Shown here one piece after another: positions 39,125-48,280 of a DNA stretch of 64,000 nucleotides. A program made the position numbers and the translations under genes. Numbering within the stretch: the first letter of the stretch is position 1; each line of letters starts with the position of its first letter. The notes beneath the pieces were generated by a model, which was not told the DNA's origin, ran no database searches, and saw nothing but the letters and a program-made list of their open reading frames with translations. Source of the DNA: Microcaldota archaeon (GTDB taxonomy: Archaea; Micrarchaeota; Micrarchaeia; Norongarragalinales; Norongarragalinaceae); the NCBI GenBank assembly GCA_016207165.1, contig JACQQD010000008.1, positions 1 to 64,000 on the forward strand, in the 5' to 3' direction.

Positions 39125-40645
39125 ATGTCGTACTTGGACGCCTTGATGCACCAGGCCAAGGAGCCGGTTCCTTCTGAACCGTCCAAGGAAAAGCCCTCCA
39201 AGAAGGTGTTGCTGGACGCGTACGGAGACGTCAAGATCTACCGGGAGCCGGACGAACCGCTTTTGTTGTACGAAATCCAGGTGCCCCGTTACCGCGGCGA
39301 GGAAAAGCGGCTGGTGGAGGCGTTGTTGGAAATCGCGTTGAATGTCTTGCCGGTTCAGGCCTCGGCGCTGACGGCGGAAGAAAAACGCCAGCAGTATTTC
39401 CAGAAGATTTTGGAGATCATCGACGGCACGCCGGAACTCAAAGTGCCGGTCAACGCCAAGGAATTTTTCGCGAAAGCCGTGGTGCGGGAAATGGTGGGCT
39501 ACGGCCTCATTGACGACTTGACGCGGGATGACGAATTGGAGGAAATCATGGTCATCGGCAAGCAGAAACCCGTGTACGTCTACCACCGAAAATACGAGAT
39601 GATGCGCACCAACGTGGTCTTCTATGACGACGGAGACATCCGCAACCTCGCCGACCGCATCGCCCGCGCCGTGAACCGACGCGTTGACTTGCAGGCGCCG
39701 CTGTTGGATGCGCGTTTGCCGGATGGCACGCGCGTGAATGCCACCATTCCCCCCATTTCGTTGGACGGCACCACGATTACGCTTCGAAAATTCAAGAAGG
39801 ACCCGTTGACCGTCATCGACTTGATTCGGTACGGCACCATCAATTTCGACGCCGCCGCGTTTCTGTGGCTGGCCTCCGACGGCATGGGCGCTTTTCCCGC
39901 CAACGTCGTCATCTCCGGCGGCACGGCGTCCGGCAAGACCACGACGCTGAACATGTTGTCCGCGTTCGTGCCAAACAGCGAGCGCATCGTCAGCATCGAG
40001 GACACGGCGGAGCTGAATTTGCCGCTTCAGCACTGGATCCGTCTCGAAGTCCGTCCGCCGGGCTTGGAGGGCTCCGGTGAAGTGTCCATGGACGATTTGG
40101 TGAAAAACTCCATCCGCATGCGGCCGGACCGCATCATCGTCGGGGAAATCCGGGGCCAGGAAGGCTACACCATGTTTGCCGCCATGAACACCGGACACCG
40201 CGGCGTCATGGGCACCCTTCACGCCAACTCGGCCAAGGAGACGCTGGTCCGCCTGACGTCGCCGCCGATTAACGTGCCTCTGTCCATGCTTTCTTCGCTG
40301 AACCTCATCATCATGCAGAACCGCATCCACGACCGACGGAAGGGAACGATTCGCCGCATCACGGAAATCGGGGAACTGGTGCCTTCAGAGGAACTGGCCA
40401 TGCCGTCGCTTCAAATCCTGTACCAGTGGGATCCCGTACAGGACGTGCTTTCGTCCACCGGCCTCTCGTCGTTTTACCTCCAACTGCTCTCCCGGTACAC
40501 GGGCCTCTCCCAGGACGACTTGTTGCGGGAAGTCCAAGTGCGTGCGGGGGTCCTGGAACAGTTATCCAAACAAGGAATTCGGTCCTTAGAGGGTGTTTCC
40601 GACGTAACCCAGAACTATCTGGCGAAGTCGCGGTTGAAGGTGTGA
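39125..40645 (+). CDS. Type II/IV secretion (archaeal pilus) ATPase
   Basis: VVISGGTASGKTTTLNML Walker A, RIVSIEDTAEL, MRPDRIIVGEIRGQEGYTMFAAMNTGHRGVMGTLHANS. Confidence 0.96.
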   Translation: MSYLDALMHQAKEPVPSEPSKEKPSKKVLLDAYGDVKIYREPDEPLLLYEIQVPRYRGEEKRLVEALLEIALNVLPVQASALTAEEKRQQYFQKILEIIDGTPELKVPVNAKEFFAKAVVREMVGYGLIDDLTRDDELEEIMVIGKQKPVYVYHRKYEMMRTNVVFYDDGDIRNLADRIARAVNRRVDLQAPLLDARLPDGTRVNATIPPISLDGTTITLRKFKKDPLTVIDLIRYGTINFDAAAFLWLASDGMGAFPANVVISGGTASGKTTTLNMLSAFVPNSERIVSIEDTAELNLPLQHWIRLEVRPPGLEGSGEVSMDDLVKNSIRMRPDRIIVGEIRGQEGYTMFAAMNTGHRGVMGTLHANSAKETLVRLTSPPINVPLSMLSSLNLIIMQNRIHDRRKGTIRRITEIGELVPSEELAMPSLQILYQWDPVQDVLSSTGLSSFYLQLLSRYTGLSQDDLLREVQVRAGVLEQLSKQGIRSLEGVSDVTQNYLAKSRLKV

Positions 40646-40655
40646 TGTTCGGCGT

Positions 40656-41711
40656 ATGGATGAGGGTCGTCTGCAACGCATCAAGGACGCTTTGGAAGAG
40701 GCGCCGGACGAGTCGGACGTGGCTTCGACGCCGGACGTGTCGGGGTTGGCGGCCCGCTTCCGCGAAGAGTCCGGTGCACCCACCGCCCCGCAAAAGCCTT
40801 TGCTTAACTTTGACCGCGTGGCTTTCCCCAAGAAAGGCGTGTTGTCGTTCTTCGGCGGAATCTACCAGCGTTTCGGCCGCTTTTTTCGGGGTCTTTCCGA
40901 ATTCTTTTCCCGCCTGCCCATTTACTCGTCGCTGAAAGAAAACTTGGCGTGCGCGGGCATGCGCATGGAGCCGGAGAATTTTCTCGTGATTTCCGTGACG
41001 GGCGCGTTCTCGTTTGGCGCCTTGGTGTTTGCCGCCGTGGCCCTTTTGGGCGTGTTTCTGCGCGACGTGCTTTTGGGCTTGGCAGCCCCCTTTCTTGGCC
41101 TGGCGGCGTTTATCGGCGTGCTGTTGATCGCGCTGTCGTACCCTTCCATGCAGGCCAACCAGCGCGCCACGCACGTGGACCGCGTGTTGCCGTTTGCCTT
41201 GCGTCAGCTGTCCACCCAAGTCAAAGCCGGCGTGTCCTTTCACCGCGCCATGCAATCCATTGCCGCGTCCGACTACGGGTTGCTCAGCGAGGAGTTCGCC
41301 AAAGTGGCCGCGGATGTCAACCGCGGCGACACCATGGAGAATGCGTTGCTGAAAATGTCGCGTCGGACCAAGTCCCGGGGCCTGCGCAGGACCGTCACGC
41401 AACTGCTTCGATCGTTTAAAAGCGGGGGTAACCTGTCGCAGATCATTTCCGACATCGCCGACGACGTCTCCTTCGAGGTGCGCATGAGCATCCGCGACTT
41501 CACCGAGAAGCTCAACTTCATCAACGTCATCTACATCATGGTCGGCGTCGTGGCGCCGGTGACTCTGGCCATTCTGTCGGCGATCCTCCAGATTCCCTTG
41601 TTCGCCGGCAGCATCCCGCCGTTCTTGGTGTACTTTGCCTTCGTGGGCATTTTGGGCGTCATGGTCGCGATTTTGTACGCGACCAAGCGCATGGAGCCGT
41701 CGGTATGGTAA
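40656..41711 (+). CDS. Type II secretion F domain membrane protein (TadC/FlaJ-like)
   Basis: LRQLSTQVKAGVSFHRAMQSIA, LLRSFKSGGNLSQIISDIADD plus TM segments; follows ATPase. Confidence 0.93.
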   Translation: MDEGRLQRIKDALEEAPDESDVASTPDVSGLAARFREESGAPTAPQKPLLNFDRVAFPKKGVLSFFGGIYQRFGRFFRGLSEFFSRLPIYSSLKENLACAGMRMEPENFLVISVTGAFSFGALVFAAVALLGVFLRDVLLGLAAPFLGLAAFIGVLLIALSYPSMQANQRATHVDRVLPFALRQLSTQVKAGVSFHRAMQSIAASDYGLLSEEFAKVAADVNRGDTMENALLKMSRRTKSRGLRRTVTQLLRSFKSGGNLSQIISDIADDVSFEVRMSIRDFTEKLNFINVIYIMVGVVAPVTLAILSAILQIPLFAGSIPPFLVYFAFVGILGVMVAILYATKRMEPSVW

Positions 41712-42619
41712 CTCCGTCGGAAAACCTCAAAGCCCAGTACGGCAAGCTCAAGCAGTATTATGCGGTGGCCGGTTTTCGCATGCCGTTTGAGCGCTTCGTG
41801 GCCCTTTTTTTCCTGATTTCGCTCTCCGTTTTCGTGGTTCTTTTGTTGCTCCGATTGAGCCTGGTCGTATCCGTGGTCGCGTTTTTGACGTTCATGAGTT
41901 TTGCCGTCTCCATTCCGTTGACCATCCGCAACAACCGCATCGACGCCATCGAAGCCAACCTGCCGGATGCACTCAAGCACATGGCTTTGGTGCTCAAGTC
42001 CGGGGGCACCACTGAGGCCGCGTTGCAGGAAGTCGCGCAAGCCGAGTACGGGCCCGTGAGCGACGACCTCAAAACGTCGCTGGTGCAGTTGCAGGAGGGC
42101 AAATCTTTTGAGGAAGTCTTGGAGGAGGCGGCCAAAAAATCCGGTTCGCTTCTCTTCCAGCGAACGGTCCGAATCGTTTTGGACGCCAAGCGCGCCGGCG
42201 GGGGTTTGGCTGACGTCATGTACAGCATCGCCGAAGACGCCCGCGACCTGCTTCACATCAAGCGGGAACGACGCAGCCGCACCACCATGCACGTGTTGTT
42301 CTTGTTTGTTTCTGGCGTCATATTGGCCCCCTTTATTTTCGGTTTTTCCGTGTCCATCGTCCACTACATCAATACGGGTATTTCGTCCGCGCTTCCCAAC
42401 TCGAAAGCGTCGGGTCTCTGCGATTTGAACAGCGTCTTGACGCTGTTCTTGATGGCCCAGACGCTCATTGCCGCCCTGGCTATCGGCTTGATTCGCGAAG
42501 GGCGGTTCACGAAGTATCTCCTGTACGCGCCGGTCATGGTTTTGGCCGCCCTTATTATATTCGAGGCCGGTAAGTTTGTAAGCGCCCTCATCGTGGGCGG
42601 CGCCGTGATTGCATGCTGA
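41705..42619 (+). CDS. Type II secretion F domain membrane protein, second subunit
   Basis: LPDALKHMALVLKSGGTTEAALQEVA, RTVRIVLDAKRAGGGLADVMYSIAED. Confidence 0.92.
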   Translation: MVTPSENLKAQYGKLKQYYAVAGFRMPFERFVALFFLISLSVFVVLLLLRLSLVVSVVAFLTFMSFAVSIPLTIRNNRIDAIEANLPDALKHMALVLKSGGTTEAALQEVAQAEYGPVSDDLKTSLVQLQEGKSFEEVLEEAAKKSGSLLFQRTVRIVLDAKRAGGGLADVMYSIAEDARDLLHIKRERRSRTTMHVLFLFVSGVILAPFIFGFSVSIVHYINTGISSALPNSKASGLCDLNSVLTLFLMAQTLIAALAIGLIREGRFTKYLLYAPVMVLAALIIFEAGKFVSALIVGGAVIAC

Positions 42620-42741
42620 AAAAAGCCTTCCGTTCAATCCGCGGACAAACGGCGATTGAATACGTCATGATGATTAGTGCCACCGTCATGTTCATTTCAC
42701 TCGTCGCTTTTTTCATCAAGACTCGAGTGATTGCGCCGTGA
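42613..42741 (+). CDS. 42-aa class III signal peptide pilin-like protein
   Basis: MLKKAFRSIRGQTAIEYVMMISATVMFISLVAFFIKTRVIAP; hand-translated, not in the supplied ORF track. Confidence 0.75.
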   Translation: MLKKAFRSIRGQTAIEYVMMISATVMFISLVAFFIKTRVIAP

Positions 42742-42974
42742 GTTCACCGCTTCGCTCCCAGACGTCCATTGAGTACGTCATGATTTTGGGCGGCGTTTTG
42801 CTGATCGTGTCGTTGTTTGCGTATTTTCTCCTCAACACGGTCTACGCGCCGCAGACGGCCGACTTGGAGAATAAATCCAAGGAGTACAAAGACCTCAAAG
42901 GGCAACTCAACGACCAATTGGGCGACTTGGACGGTTCTGAGCAACCCGGCCCGTCGCCGTCGCCGGCTGGATGA
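42738..42974 (+). CDS. Class III signal peptide pilin-like protein
   Basis: SQTSIEYVMILGGVLLIVSLFAYFLL. Confidence 0.85.
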   Translation: MSSPLRSQTSIEYVMILGGVLLIVSLFAYFLLNTVYAPQTADLENKSKEYKDLKGQLNDQLGDLDGSEQPGPSPSPAG

Positions 42975-43037
42975 CAAAGGTTTTTAAACCCCGTTCCGTT
43001 AGGCTTTCAATTGAATCTCACAAGGGGGTTTTTCAGG

Positions 43038-43367
43038 ATGAAGCGGGGTCAAGGAACCTTTGAGTACGTGTTGCTTTTGGGCGGCGTTTTGTTGATCGTG
43101 GTTTTGGCTATCGTTGTTTTGCAGCAGACGGCGCAACAGGGCTTCCAGGGCGCGGGCCAGCAACAGTGTACGGCGCGCTTGTTGACGGACATTTCCTGTC
43201 GCAACGCGCAAGGCAACTTTAACAGTTGTGGCGTCGTGACGGCCTCCACGTATCAGGGTTGCCAATTCCAGGCAGGCACGTTTACCACGGCCGCGCCGAC
43301 GGGTTGCACCAACACCATTGACGCCGCCACGCAGCGGTACTGCGGCCGCGCGCCGATTGGTCCGTAA
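43038..43367 (+). CDS. Class III signal peptide pilin
   Basis: MKRGQGTFEYVLLLGGVLLIVVLAIVVLQQ and Cys-containing C-terminus. Confidence 0.88.
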   Translation: MKRGQGTFEYVLLLGGVLLIVVLAIVVLQQTAQQGFQGAGQQQCTARLLTDISCRNAQGNFNSCGVVTASTYQGCQFQAGTFTTAAPTGCTNTIDAATQRYCGRAPIGP

Positions 43368-43370
43368 AAC

Positions 43371-43437
43371 GGTTTTTTTTCCCCGTTTTCCTTTTTTTCT
43401 TTTCGTATTCCTTTTTTTTCGTTCCTCTTTTTTCCTA
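43371..43437 (+). terminator. Multiple T-runs (archaeal poly-T terminator)
   Basis: GGTTTTTTTTCCCCGTTTTCCTTTTTTTCTTTTCGTATTCCTTTTTTTCG between two pilin genes. Confidence 0.6.
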
Positions 43438-43449
43438 AAGGCTTAAATT

Positions 43450-43806
43450 TTGTGGTTGTTTGGCTGGTTCATGCGTTTGCGGCGGGGTCAAGGAACCTTT
43501 GAGTACGTGTTGCTTTTGGGCGGCGTTTTGTTGATCGTGGTTTTGGCTATCGTTGTTTTGCAGCAGACGGCTCAAGAAAGTTTTCGGGACGCCGGCTCCA
43601 AGCAGTGCGCGGCGCGCTTGCTCACGGATTTAGAGTGCCACGATGCCGACGGTTCTTGGAATGCGTGCGAGGACGTGGATGCATCGCGGTATGCGGGGTG
43701 CGTGTTTGGGTCGGAGACGTTTACCGCCGTGAGTCCGAGGGCGGGTTGCGAGGCGTTGGATGACCCCTTGACGGAGCGGTACTGCGGCAAGCCCCCGGTG
43801 TCGTAA
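43450..43806 (+). CDS. Class III signal peptide pilin (paralog of 43038-43367)
   Basis: Identical 90-nt N-terminal segment; diverged Cys-rich C-terminus. Confidence 0.88.
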   Translation: MWLFGWFMRLRRGQGTFEYVLLLGGVLLIVVLAIVVLQQTAQESFRDAGSKQCAARLLTDLECHDADGSWNACEDVDASRYAGCVFGSETFTAVSPRAGCEALDDPLTERYCGKPPVS

Positions 43807-43852
43807 GGGCTTTTGGTAAATGCTTTTTAACGAGGGTCACGTCGTGTCTTTC

Positions 43853-44029
43853 ATGCGGAATAAAGTTCGGGCCCAAGCCGCCATTGAATACATTTTACTG
43901 GTTTCGTTTGGCTTGTTCGTCGTCATCGTCGGCTTCACGTTGGCTTTTTACGTGAAGAGCTTCACGGATTCCGCGTTGGCCTTGGTCGCGGAGAACCGGG
44001 ATGCCATGCTGGGCTTTTTGTTGCGTTGA
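43853..44029 (+). CDS. Class III signal peptide pilin-like protein
   Basis: MRNKVRAQAAIEYILLVSFGLFVVIVGFTLAFYVKSF. Confidence 0.82.
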   Translation: MRNKVRAQAAIEYILLVSFGLFVVIVGFTLAFYVKSFTDSALALVAENRDAMLGFLLR

Positions 44030-44141
44030 TTTGATTCGCGTTAGCCGGGGGTTCGGGGGAACCTGGGACTATAGGGGGCGGAGCCCCCTGTGGTCCGGGC
44101 GTGAGAACCGGGATGCCATGCTGGGCTTTTTGCTTCGGTAG
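44030..44141 (+). repeat. Mini-element E5 plus duplicated 3' end of the pilin-like CDS
   Basis: GAGAACCGGGATGCCATGCTGGGCTTTTTG at 43991-44020 and 44103-44132; hairpin GGGGGC-GGA-GCCCCC identical to E2. Confidence 0.85.
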
Positions 44142-44181
44142 ACGGAAATCCTTTTCTGTCCGTGTATCCTTTTTTCTCTGC

Positions 44182-44697
44182 ATGAAAGCGTTGCGGCGCG
44201 AGTTTGAGGATTTGCATGGGTGGAGGCTCGTTGAAGCGGATCGGGTTTTCCGGTCCAGAAAGCCTCTTGTTCCAGGTCAGCCGTTGGACGTGAGCTTTAA
44301 TTCAGGCATTCGGTTGTATGCGCCTATACTTCGATTTCAGGTTCCTTTGGATGCCGTCCTGAGGCGGAAGCGAGCCGAGGCGTTGCGCGACCGATGGAAT
44401 CTGATTCAACGGCCTTCGCTGGACTCCGCAGACTCGCGGGCCAGAATTCGGTACTACCTGGATACGCATCGCTTTCAACGGGTCCGCGATTTGTTTAACG
44501 ATTCGCGATTGCATCGGGACCTCCGTGCGGAAGTGGCGGCTCCACTGCGCACGTTCTTCGGTGGGTTATTGGATTCCGGACGGTTTGACGGGGCGCGGTT
44601 TCAGCCTTACTACGTACTTCGGAAACTCGATGACGCGTCGGGAAAACCCGTTTTGGAGTTGCTTGTTTCCTTTGCGCGGATGACGCCGCAAGGGTGA
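44182..44697 (+). CDS. Hypothetical protein in pilus cluster
   Basis: ORF starting MKALRREFEDLHGW, between pilin and prepilin peptidase genes. Confidence 0.6.
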   Translation: MKALRREFEDLHGWRLVEADRVFRSRKPLVPGQPLDVSFNSGIRLYAPILRFQVPLDAVLRRKRAEALRDRWNLIQRPSLDSADSRARIRYYLDTHRFQRVRDLFNDSRLHRDLRAEVAAPLRTFFGGLLDSGRFDGARFQPYYVLRKLDDASGKPVLELLVSFARMTPQG

Positions 44698-45161
44698 GTG
44701 GATTTTTTTTCTACCCGTGGTTTTTCTTTTCTTTTTCCCGTATTTGGTTCGTGTTGGCGGAAATCGTTTTCTTGCAGTACGCGTTGGGCGCGGCGGCCTG
44801 GGATGTTGCGTTGGGTAAAGTGCCGAATTTCTGGAATGGGTTGTGGGTGGCGGCCGGGTTTTCGTTGGCGGGTTTGTCGTTTCCCGTTTTGGCGGCGGGC
44901 GGGTTTGTCTTGGGCTTGTGGCGGTTGGGCGTGTGGGGTGCCGGTGACGCCAAGTTTTTTGTCGGAATGGCGTTGTTTTGCTCGGCGTGGCTTTGGCCGT
45001 GGGCTTGGTTGGCCGTGTTTCTGGCTTCCGCGGTCTTGTTGGCCGGGTGGTTGGTGTTTAATAGGCAGAATTCGAAAGGATTGCGTCCGTCCTTCGTCCC
45101 GTTTCTGGTGGCGGGGTTTGTCGTGGTGTGGGCGTTGGCGGGTTTGGGCGTGTTGATGTGA
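44694..45161 (+). CDS. Prepilin peptidase (A24 family aspartic protease)
   Basis: Polytopic membrane protein with GxGD-type motif GAGDAKFF. Confidence 0.8.
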   Translation: MSGFFFYPWFFFSFSRIWFVLAEIVFLQYALGAAAWDVALGKVPNFWNGLWVAAGFSLAGLSFPVLAAGGFVLGLWRLGVWGAGDAKFFVGMALFCSAWLWPWAWLAVFLASAVLLAGWLVFNRQNSKGLRPSFVPFLVAGFVVVWALAGLGVLM

Positions 45162-45595
45162 GTCGTGGACAATTTAGCATTGATTTTTTCCTGGTTTTGT
45201 CCATTGTCGTGGCCTTCAGCGTGCTGTTGTACAATGTGGCGTTGGGCGAAATCGGCAAGACGAAGCTCTTGGATTCCGCGGTGTTGGGCAAGCACGCATT
45301 GGATGAGTTGGCCTCCGGCGTGGACACGGCCGCCTTTTCGGGCAACCAGAGCCGCTTGCGCAAGGAATTGTTCGTTCCCGAGGACGTCAATTGCCTGTAT
45401 TTTAACTCCACCGAGAACGCGTTTTACTGTTTTGTGACGTCCTCGTTTTTGGAGGGGAGGCCCAACCGGTTGGTCAGCCGGTCTTTGTTGTCGTCCACGC
45501 CGTTGGACGTGCAATGCGGGCTGGCACCGGGCTGGCATGCCGCGTCGTTTTTCAACAACGGTTCGCACGTGGTGGTTTCATGCAGCGGCGTCTGA
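45158..45595 (+). CDS. Class III signal pseudopilin-like protein
   Basis: VSRGQFSIDFFLVLSIVVAFSVLLYNVAL. Confidence 0.8.
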   Translation: MSRGQFSIDFFLVLSIVVAFSVLLYNVALGEIGKTKLLDSAVLGKHALDELASGVDTAAFSGNQSRLRKELFVPEDVNCLYFNSTENAFYCFVTSSFLEGRPNRLVSRSLLSSTPLDVQCGLAPGWHAASFFNNGSHVVVSCSGV

Positions 45596-46005
45596 GGCGG
45601 TTGTTTGCCTTGCGCCCATTGGGTTCGCGCGCCTGCTTTCGAGGCCAGGGAGCCGTAGAGTACTTGTTCGTCATCGTTTTCCTGGTGGGCTTCATCGTCG
45701 CCGTGCTGGTTCCGTCTGTGCGGCAAGCGGAAATCTCGGTGGCTCTTTCCTCCGCTCGGCAGGGTTTTCTGGACGCGTCGTCTCCGGACGCGCGCTTGCT
45801 TTCGCTGAATTATTCGGTGCAGGAGGATACCGTGTGGTTGGACCCTCAGGTAATCAACCGTTCCACGGGTGGGCCGTTGGCGTTGTCCGCTGTACTTTCC
45901 GCTGGAATGTTGGATGGCGTGCAAAAGTTGTCGCCGTCGCAAACCCGCAATGAATCGTGCGCGTTTACTTCGAATTTTGCGTATTGCCTGGTGGGTTCGT
46001 CGTGA
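45580..46005 (+). CDS. Class III signal pseudopilin-like protein
   Basis: FRGQGAVEYLFVIVFLVGFIVAVLVPSV. Confidence 0.8.
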   Translation: MQRRLRRLFALRPLGSRACFRGQGAVEYLFVIVFLVGFIVAVLVPSVRQAEISVALSSARQGFLDASSPDARLLSLNYSVQEDTVWLDPQVINRSTGGPLALSAVLSAGMLDGVQKLSPSQTRNESCAFTSNFAYCLVGSS

Positions 46006-46469
46006 TTTGGTTCCAGTTGTTGTTGGTCTTGTTTTTGGCTTTGCCGCTTTTGTTCTCGTTTTTGCCGTGGGTGGGGGTGGCGTTGTTGTACGCCGCGTTT
46101 TTGGTCGCGGGGTTGTTCAAGGCGTTGTCGTTTTCGCCGCCGAACAAAAAGCCGGCGGTGGCGCTGTATGCCTTTTTCGCCGCGCTTTCTTTGGTTCTGT
46201 CGTTGGGGCTTCAGGCCGGCGTCGTCGTGTGGGTTTTAGCGGTTGGCGCCGTGGCGGCCTTGGGCGTTTTTTTTGTCTGGCTGTCGTTTTGGCAGCGTGA
46301 TGTGTCTTGCGAAATGCTGGGTTGGACCAACGGCTTTGCGGTGCTGCGCGTGCCGAAGTTGTTGGTGGCGTGGGTGCGTCCGGGCGTGTACGCGTTGGCG
46401 TGCCCCCAAAAGCCGAAGGCAAAGTTAGTCATCGTTCGTTTCGGTTGGAGTGGCGGAAAGATTCTGTGA
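46002..46469 (+). CDS. Polytopic membrane protein
   Basis: VIWFQLLLVLFLALPLLFSFLPWVGVALLYAAFLVAGLF; overlaps the previous stop. Confidence 0.7.
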   Translation: MIWFQLLLVLFLALPLLFSFLPWVGVALLYAAFLVAGLFKALSFSPPNKKPAVALYAFFAALSLVLSLGLQAGVVVWVLAVGAVAALGVFFVWLSFWQRDVSCEMLGWTNGFAVLRVPKLLVAWVRPGVYALACPQKPKAKLVIVRFGWSGGKIL

Positions 46470-46777
46470 AGAGAGTGTTTTTGGTATTGGCGCTTCTGGG
46501 TTTTGCCGTAGCCTTTTTTTTCCAGTCCTCGCCCGCGGCCACGCGCGTGTCGGCGTTGTCGGAACGTTTTGAGGGACGAAGCGTTCTGGCATGGGGCGTG
46601 GTGCAAGCCGTTTCGGGTCCGTGGATGCGGGTGTGTGATGCGGGCCGGTGCGTGTCGGTGGTGTCGTCCCGCGATTTTGACTCTCGTTTTTCCGGCCGGC
46701 GGGTGTGGGTGGACGGCGTGTACCGGCAGGACACTTTGTTCGTCAAGACGCCAAAGGACGTCGACGTGTCCGGCTAG
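46466..46777 (+). CDS. Small signal-anchored protein, possibly OB-like
   Basis: VKRVFLVLALLGFAVAFFFQSSPA followed by a beta-rich ~75 aa. Confidence 0.6.
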   Translation: MKRVFLVLALLGFAVAFFFQSSPAATRVSALSERFEGRSVLAWGVVQAVSGPWMRVCDAGRCVSVVSSRDFDSRFSGRRVWVDGVYRQDTLFVKTPKDVDVSG

Positions 46778-47358
46778 CGCTTGACGAAATTCAGGAGAAA
46801 GTGTTCGTGGAGGCGCAAGTCGCCGGAGAGTTCGGGGTGAAACGCGAGCGCCAACGCGTTTTGTTGTTCGACGCCGACCACGGTTTCGTTGAAAAAGGCC
46901 ACCGATTGCGCCGGGGCTTGGACGTTTGAGGCGCTGGGCGCGCGAATAAAGATTCCTGGGAACGGCTCTTCCAGGAACGAGACGTGGACGGGGGCTTGGA
47001 AGCTTTCGCGTTGTCGGCCAAACGCGTTGCGTTCCACGCAGAAATCCATGCGTTGCAACAGTTTTTGCCCGGTTTGCTGGACTTGGATGCCGCCGGTTTT
47101 GGCCAACAGCACCATGCCAGCGCACGTGCCAAGGATGGGCAAGTCTTCCAGGGCGTCTTTCATTTCATTTTTGTCGATGAGTTTGGAAATGGTGGTGGAT
47201 TCGCCGCCGGGAAGGATGGCGGCATCGGCGTTTTCCAACGCGAGTCGGTCTTTGGCCCATGAGACGGCGCCGTGGAAATTCAGGTTTTTCATGGCTTTTT
47301 CCGTGGCGTGCACGTGTTCCAAGACGGCGCCTTGCACTCCAACGACGGCGATGTTCAT
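46774..47358 (-). CDS. pdxT: Pyridoxal 5'-phosphate synthase glutaminase subunit
   Basis: [53 protein letters not shown]. Confidence 0.96.
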   Translation of the reverse strand: MNIAVVGVQGAVLEHVHATEKAMKNLNFHGAVSWAKDRLALENADAAILPGGESTTISKLIDKNEMKDALEDLPILGTCAGMVLLAKTGGIQVQQTGQKLLQRMDFCVERNAFGRQRESFQAPVHVSFLEEPFPGIFIRAPSASNVQAPAQSVAFFNETVVGVEQQNALALAFHPELSGDLRLHEHFLLNFVKR

Positions 47359-48227
47359 TGGCTTCTCTCCTGCATGCGCACGGCGGGTTTTTCCTCGCCT
47401 TTCATGGCGGACCCCAACATTTTGGAGGCGTCCGCCACGACGTGGGGGTCGTCGAATTTCTGGGTGGCCGAGACGATGGCTTTGGCGTAGGCTTCCGGGT
47501 TGTCGGACTTGAAAATGCCGGATCCCACAAATACGCCGTCCACGCCCAACTGCATCAGGAGCGCGGCGTCGGCCGGCGTGGCGATGCCGCCGGCGGCAAA
47601 GTTGACAACAGGCAATCGGCTCATTTCCTTGGTTTGCGTGACGAGTTCCAGGGGCACGCGCATTTGCTGGGCTTTTTGTTGCAGCGCGTTTTGGCTGAGG
47701 GACTCCAGTTCCAAAATTTCGTTTTGGATGCAGCGGGTGTGGCGGACGGCTTGGACGATGTTGCCTGTTCCGGGCTCGCCTTTGGTGCGGATCATGGCCG
47801 CGCCTTCGTCAATGCGCCGCAGCGCTTCGCCCAGGTTTTTGGCTCCGCATACAAAGGGGACGGTGAAGGCTTTTTTGTCGATGTGGCGTTCTTCGTCGGC
47901 GACGCTCAAGACTTCGCTTTCGTCAATCATGTCCACGCCGATTTGTTGCAGGACTTGGGCTTCCGCGAAGTGGCCGATGCGGGCTTTGGCCATGATGGGG
48001 ATGGTGACGGCCTGCATGACGCGTTCGATCCGCGCCGGGTCGGCCATGCGGGCTATCCCGCCGGCGGCGCGGATGTCCGCGGGCACGCGCTCCAGCACCA
48101 TGACGGCCACGGCTCCGGCTTTTTCCGCGAGAATGGCTTGGTCTTCGTTGACTACGTCCATGATGACTCCGCCTTTCTGCATGCGGGCAAAGCCCCGCTT
48201 GACTATCGGAGTACCGGTTTGAATCAT
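47355..48227 (-). CDS. pdxS: Pyridoxal 5'-phosphate synthase lyase subunit
   Basis: [67 protein letters not shown]. Confidence 0.98.
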   Translation of the reverse strand: MIQTGTPIVKRGFARMQKGGVIMDVVNEDQAILAEKAGAVAVMVLERVPADIRAAGGIARMADPARIERVMQAVTIPIMAKARIGHFAEAQVLQQIGVDMIDESEVLSVADEERHIDKKAFTVPFVCGAKNLGEALRRIDEGAAMIRTKGEPGTGNIVQAVRHTRCIQNEILELESLSQNALQQKAQQMRVPLELVTQTKEMSRLPVVNFAAGGIATPADAALLMQLGVDGVFVGSGIFKSDNPEAYAKAIVSATQKFDDPHVVADASKMLGSAMKGEEKPAVRMQERSQ

Positions 48228-48280
48228 GGTGGAACGCTGTGGCGTGCCGCGTTTTTTAAGGCCACTCTTCGCTCGGTTGA

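Noticed and set aside
38669-40330. 553-aa ORF on the minus strand
   Set aside because: Opposite the well-supported pilus ATPase and neighbour; shadow ORF typical of GC-rich coding DNA, low-complexity R/G/H-rich translation.
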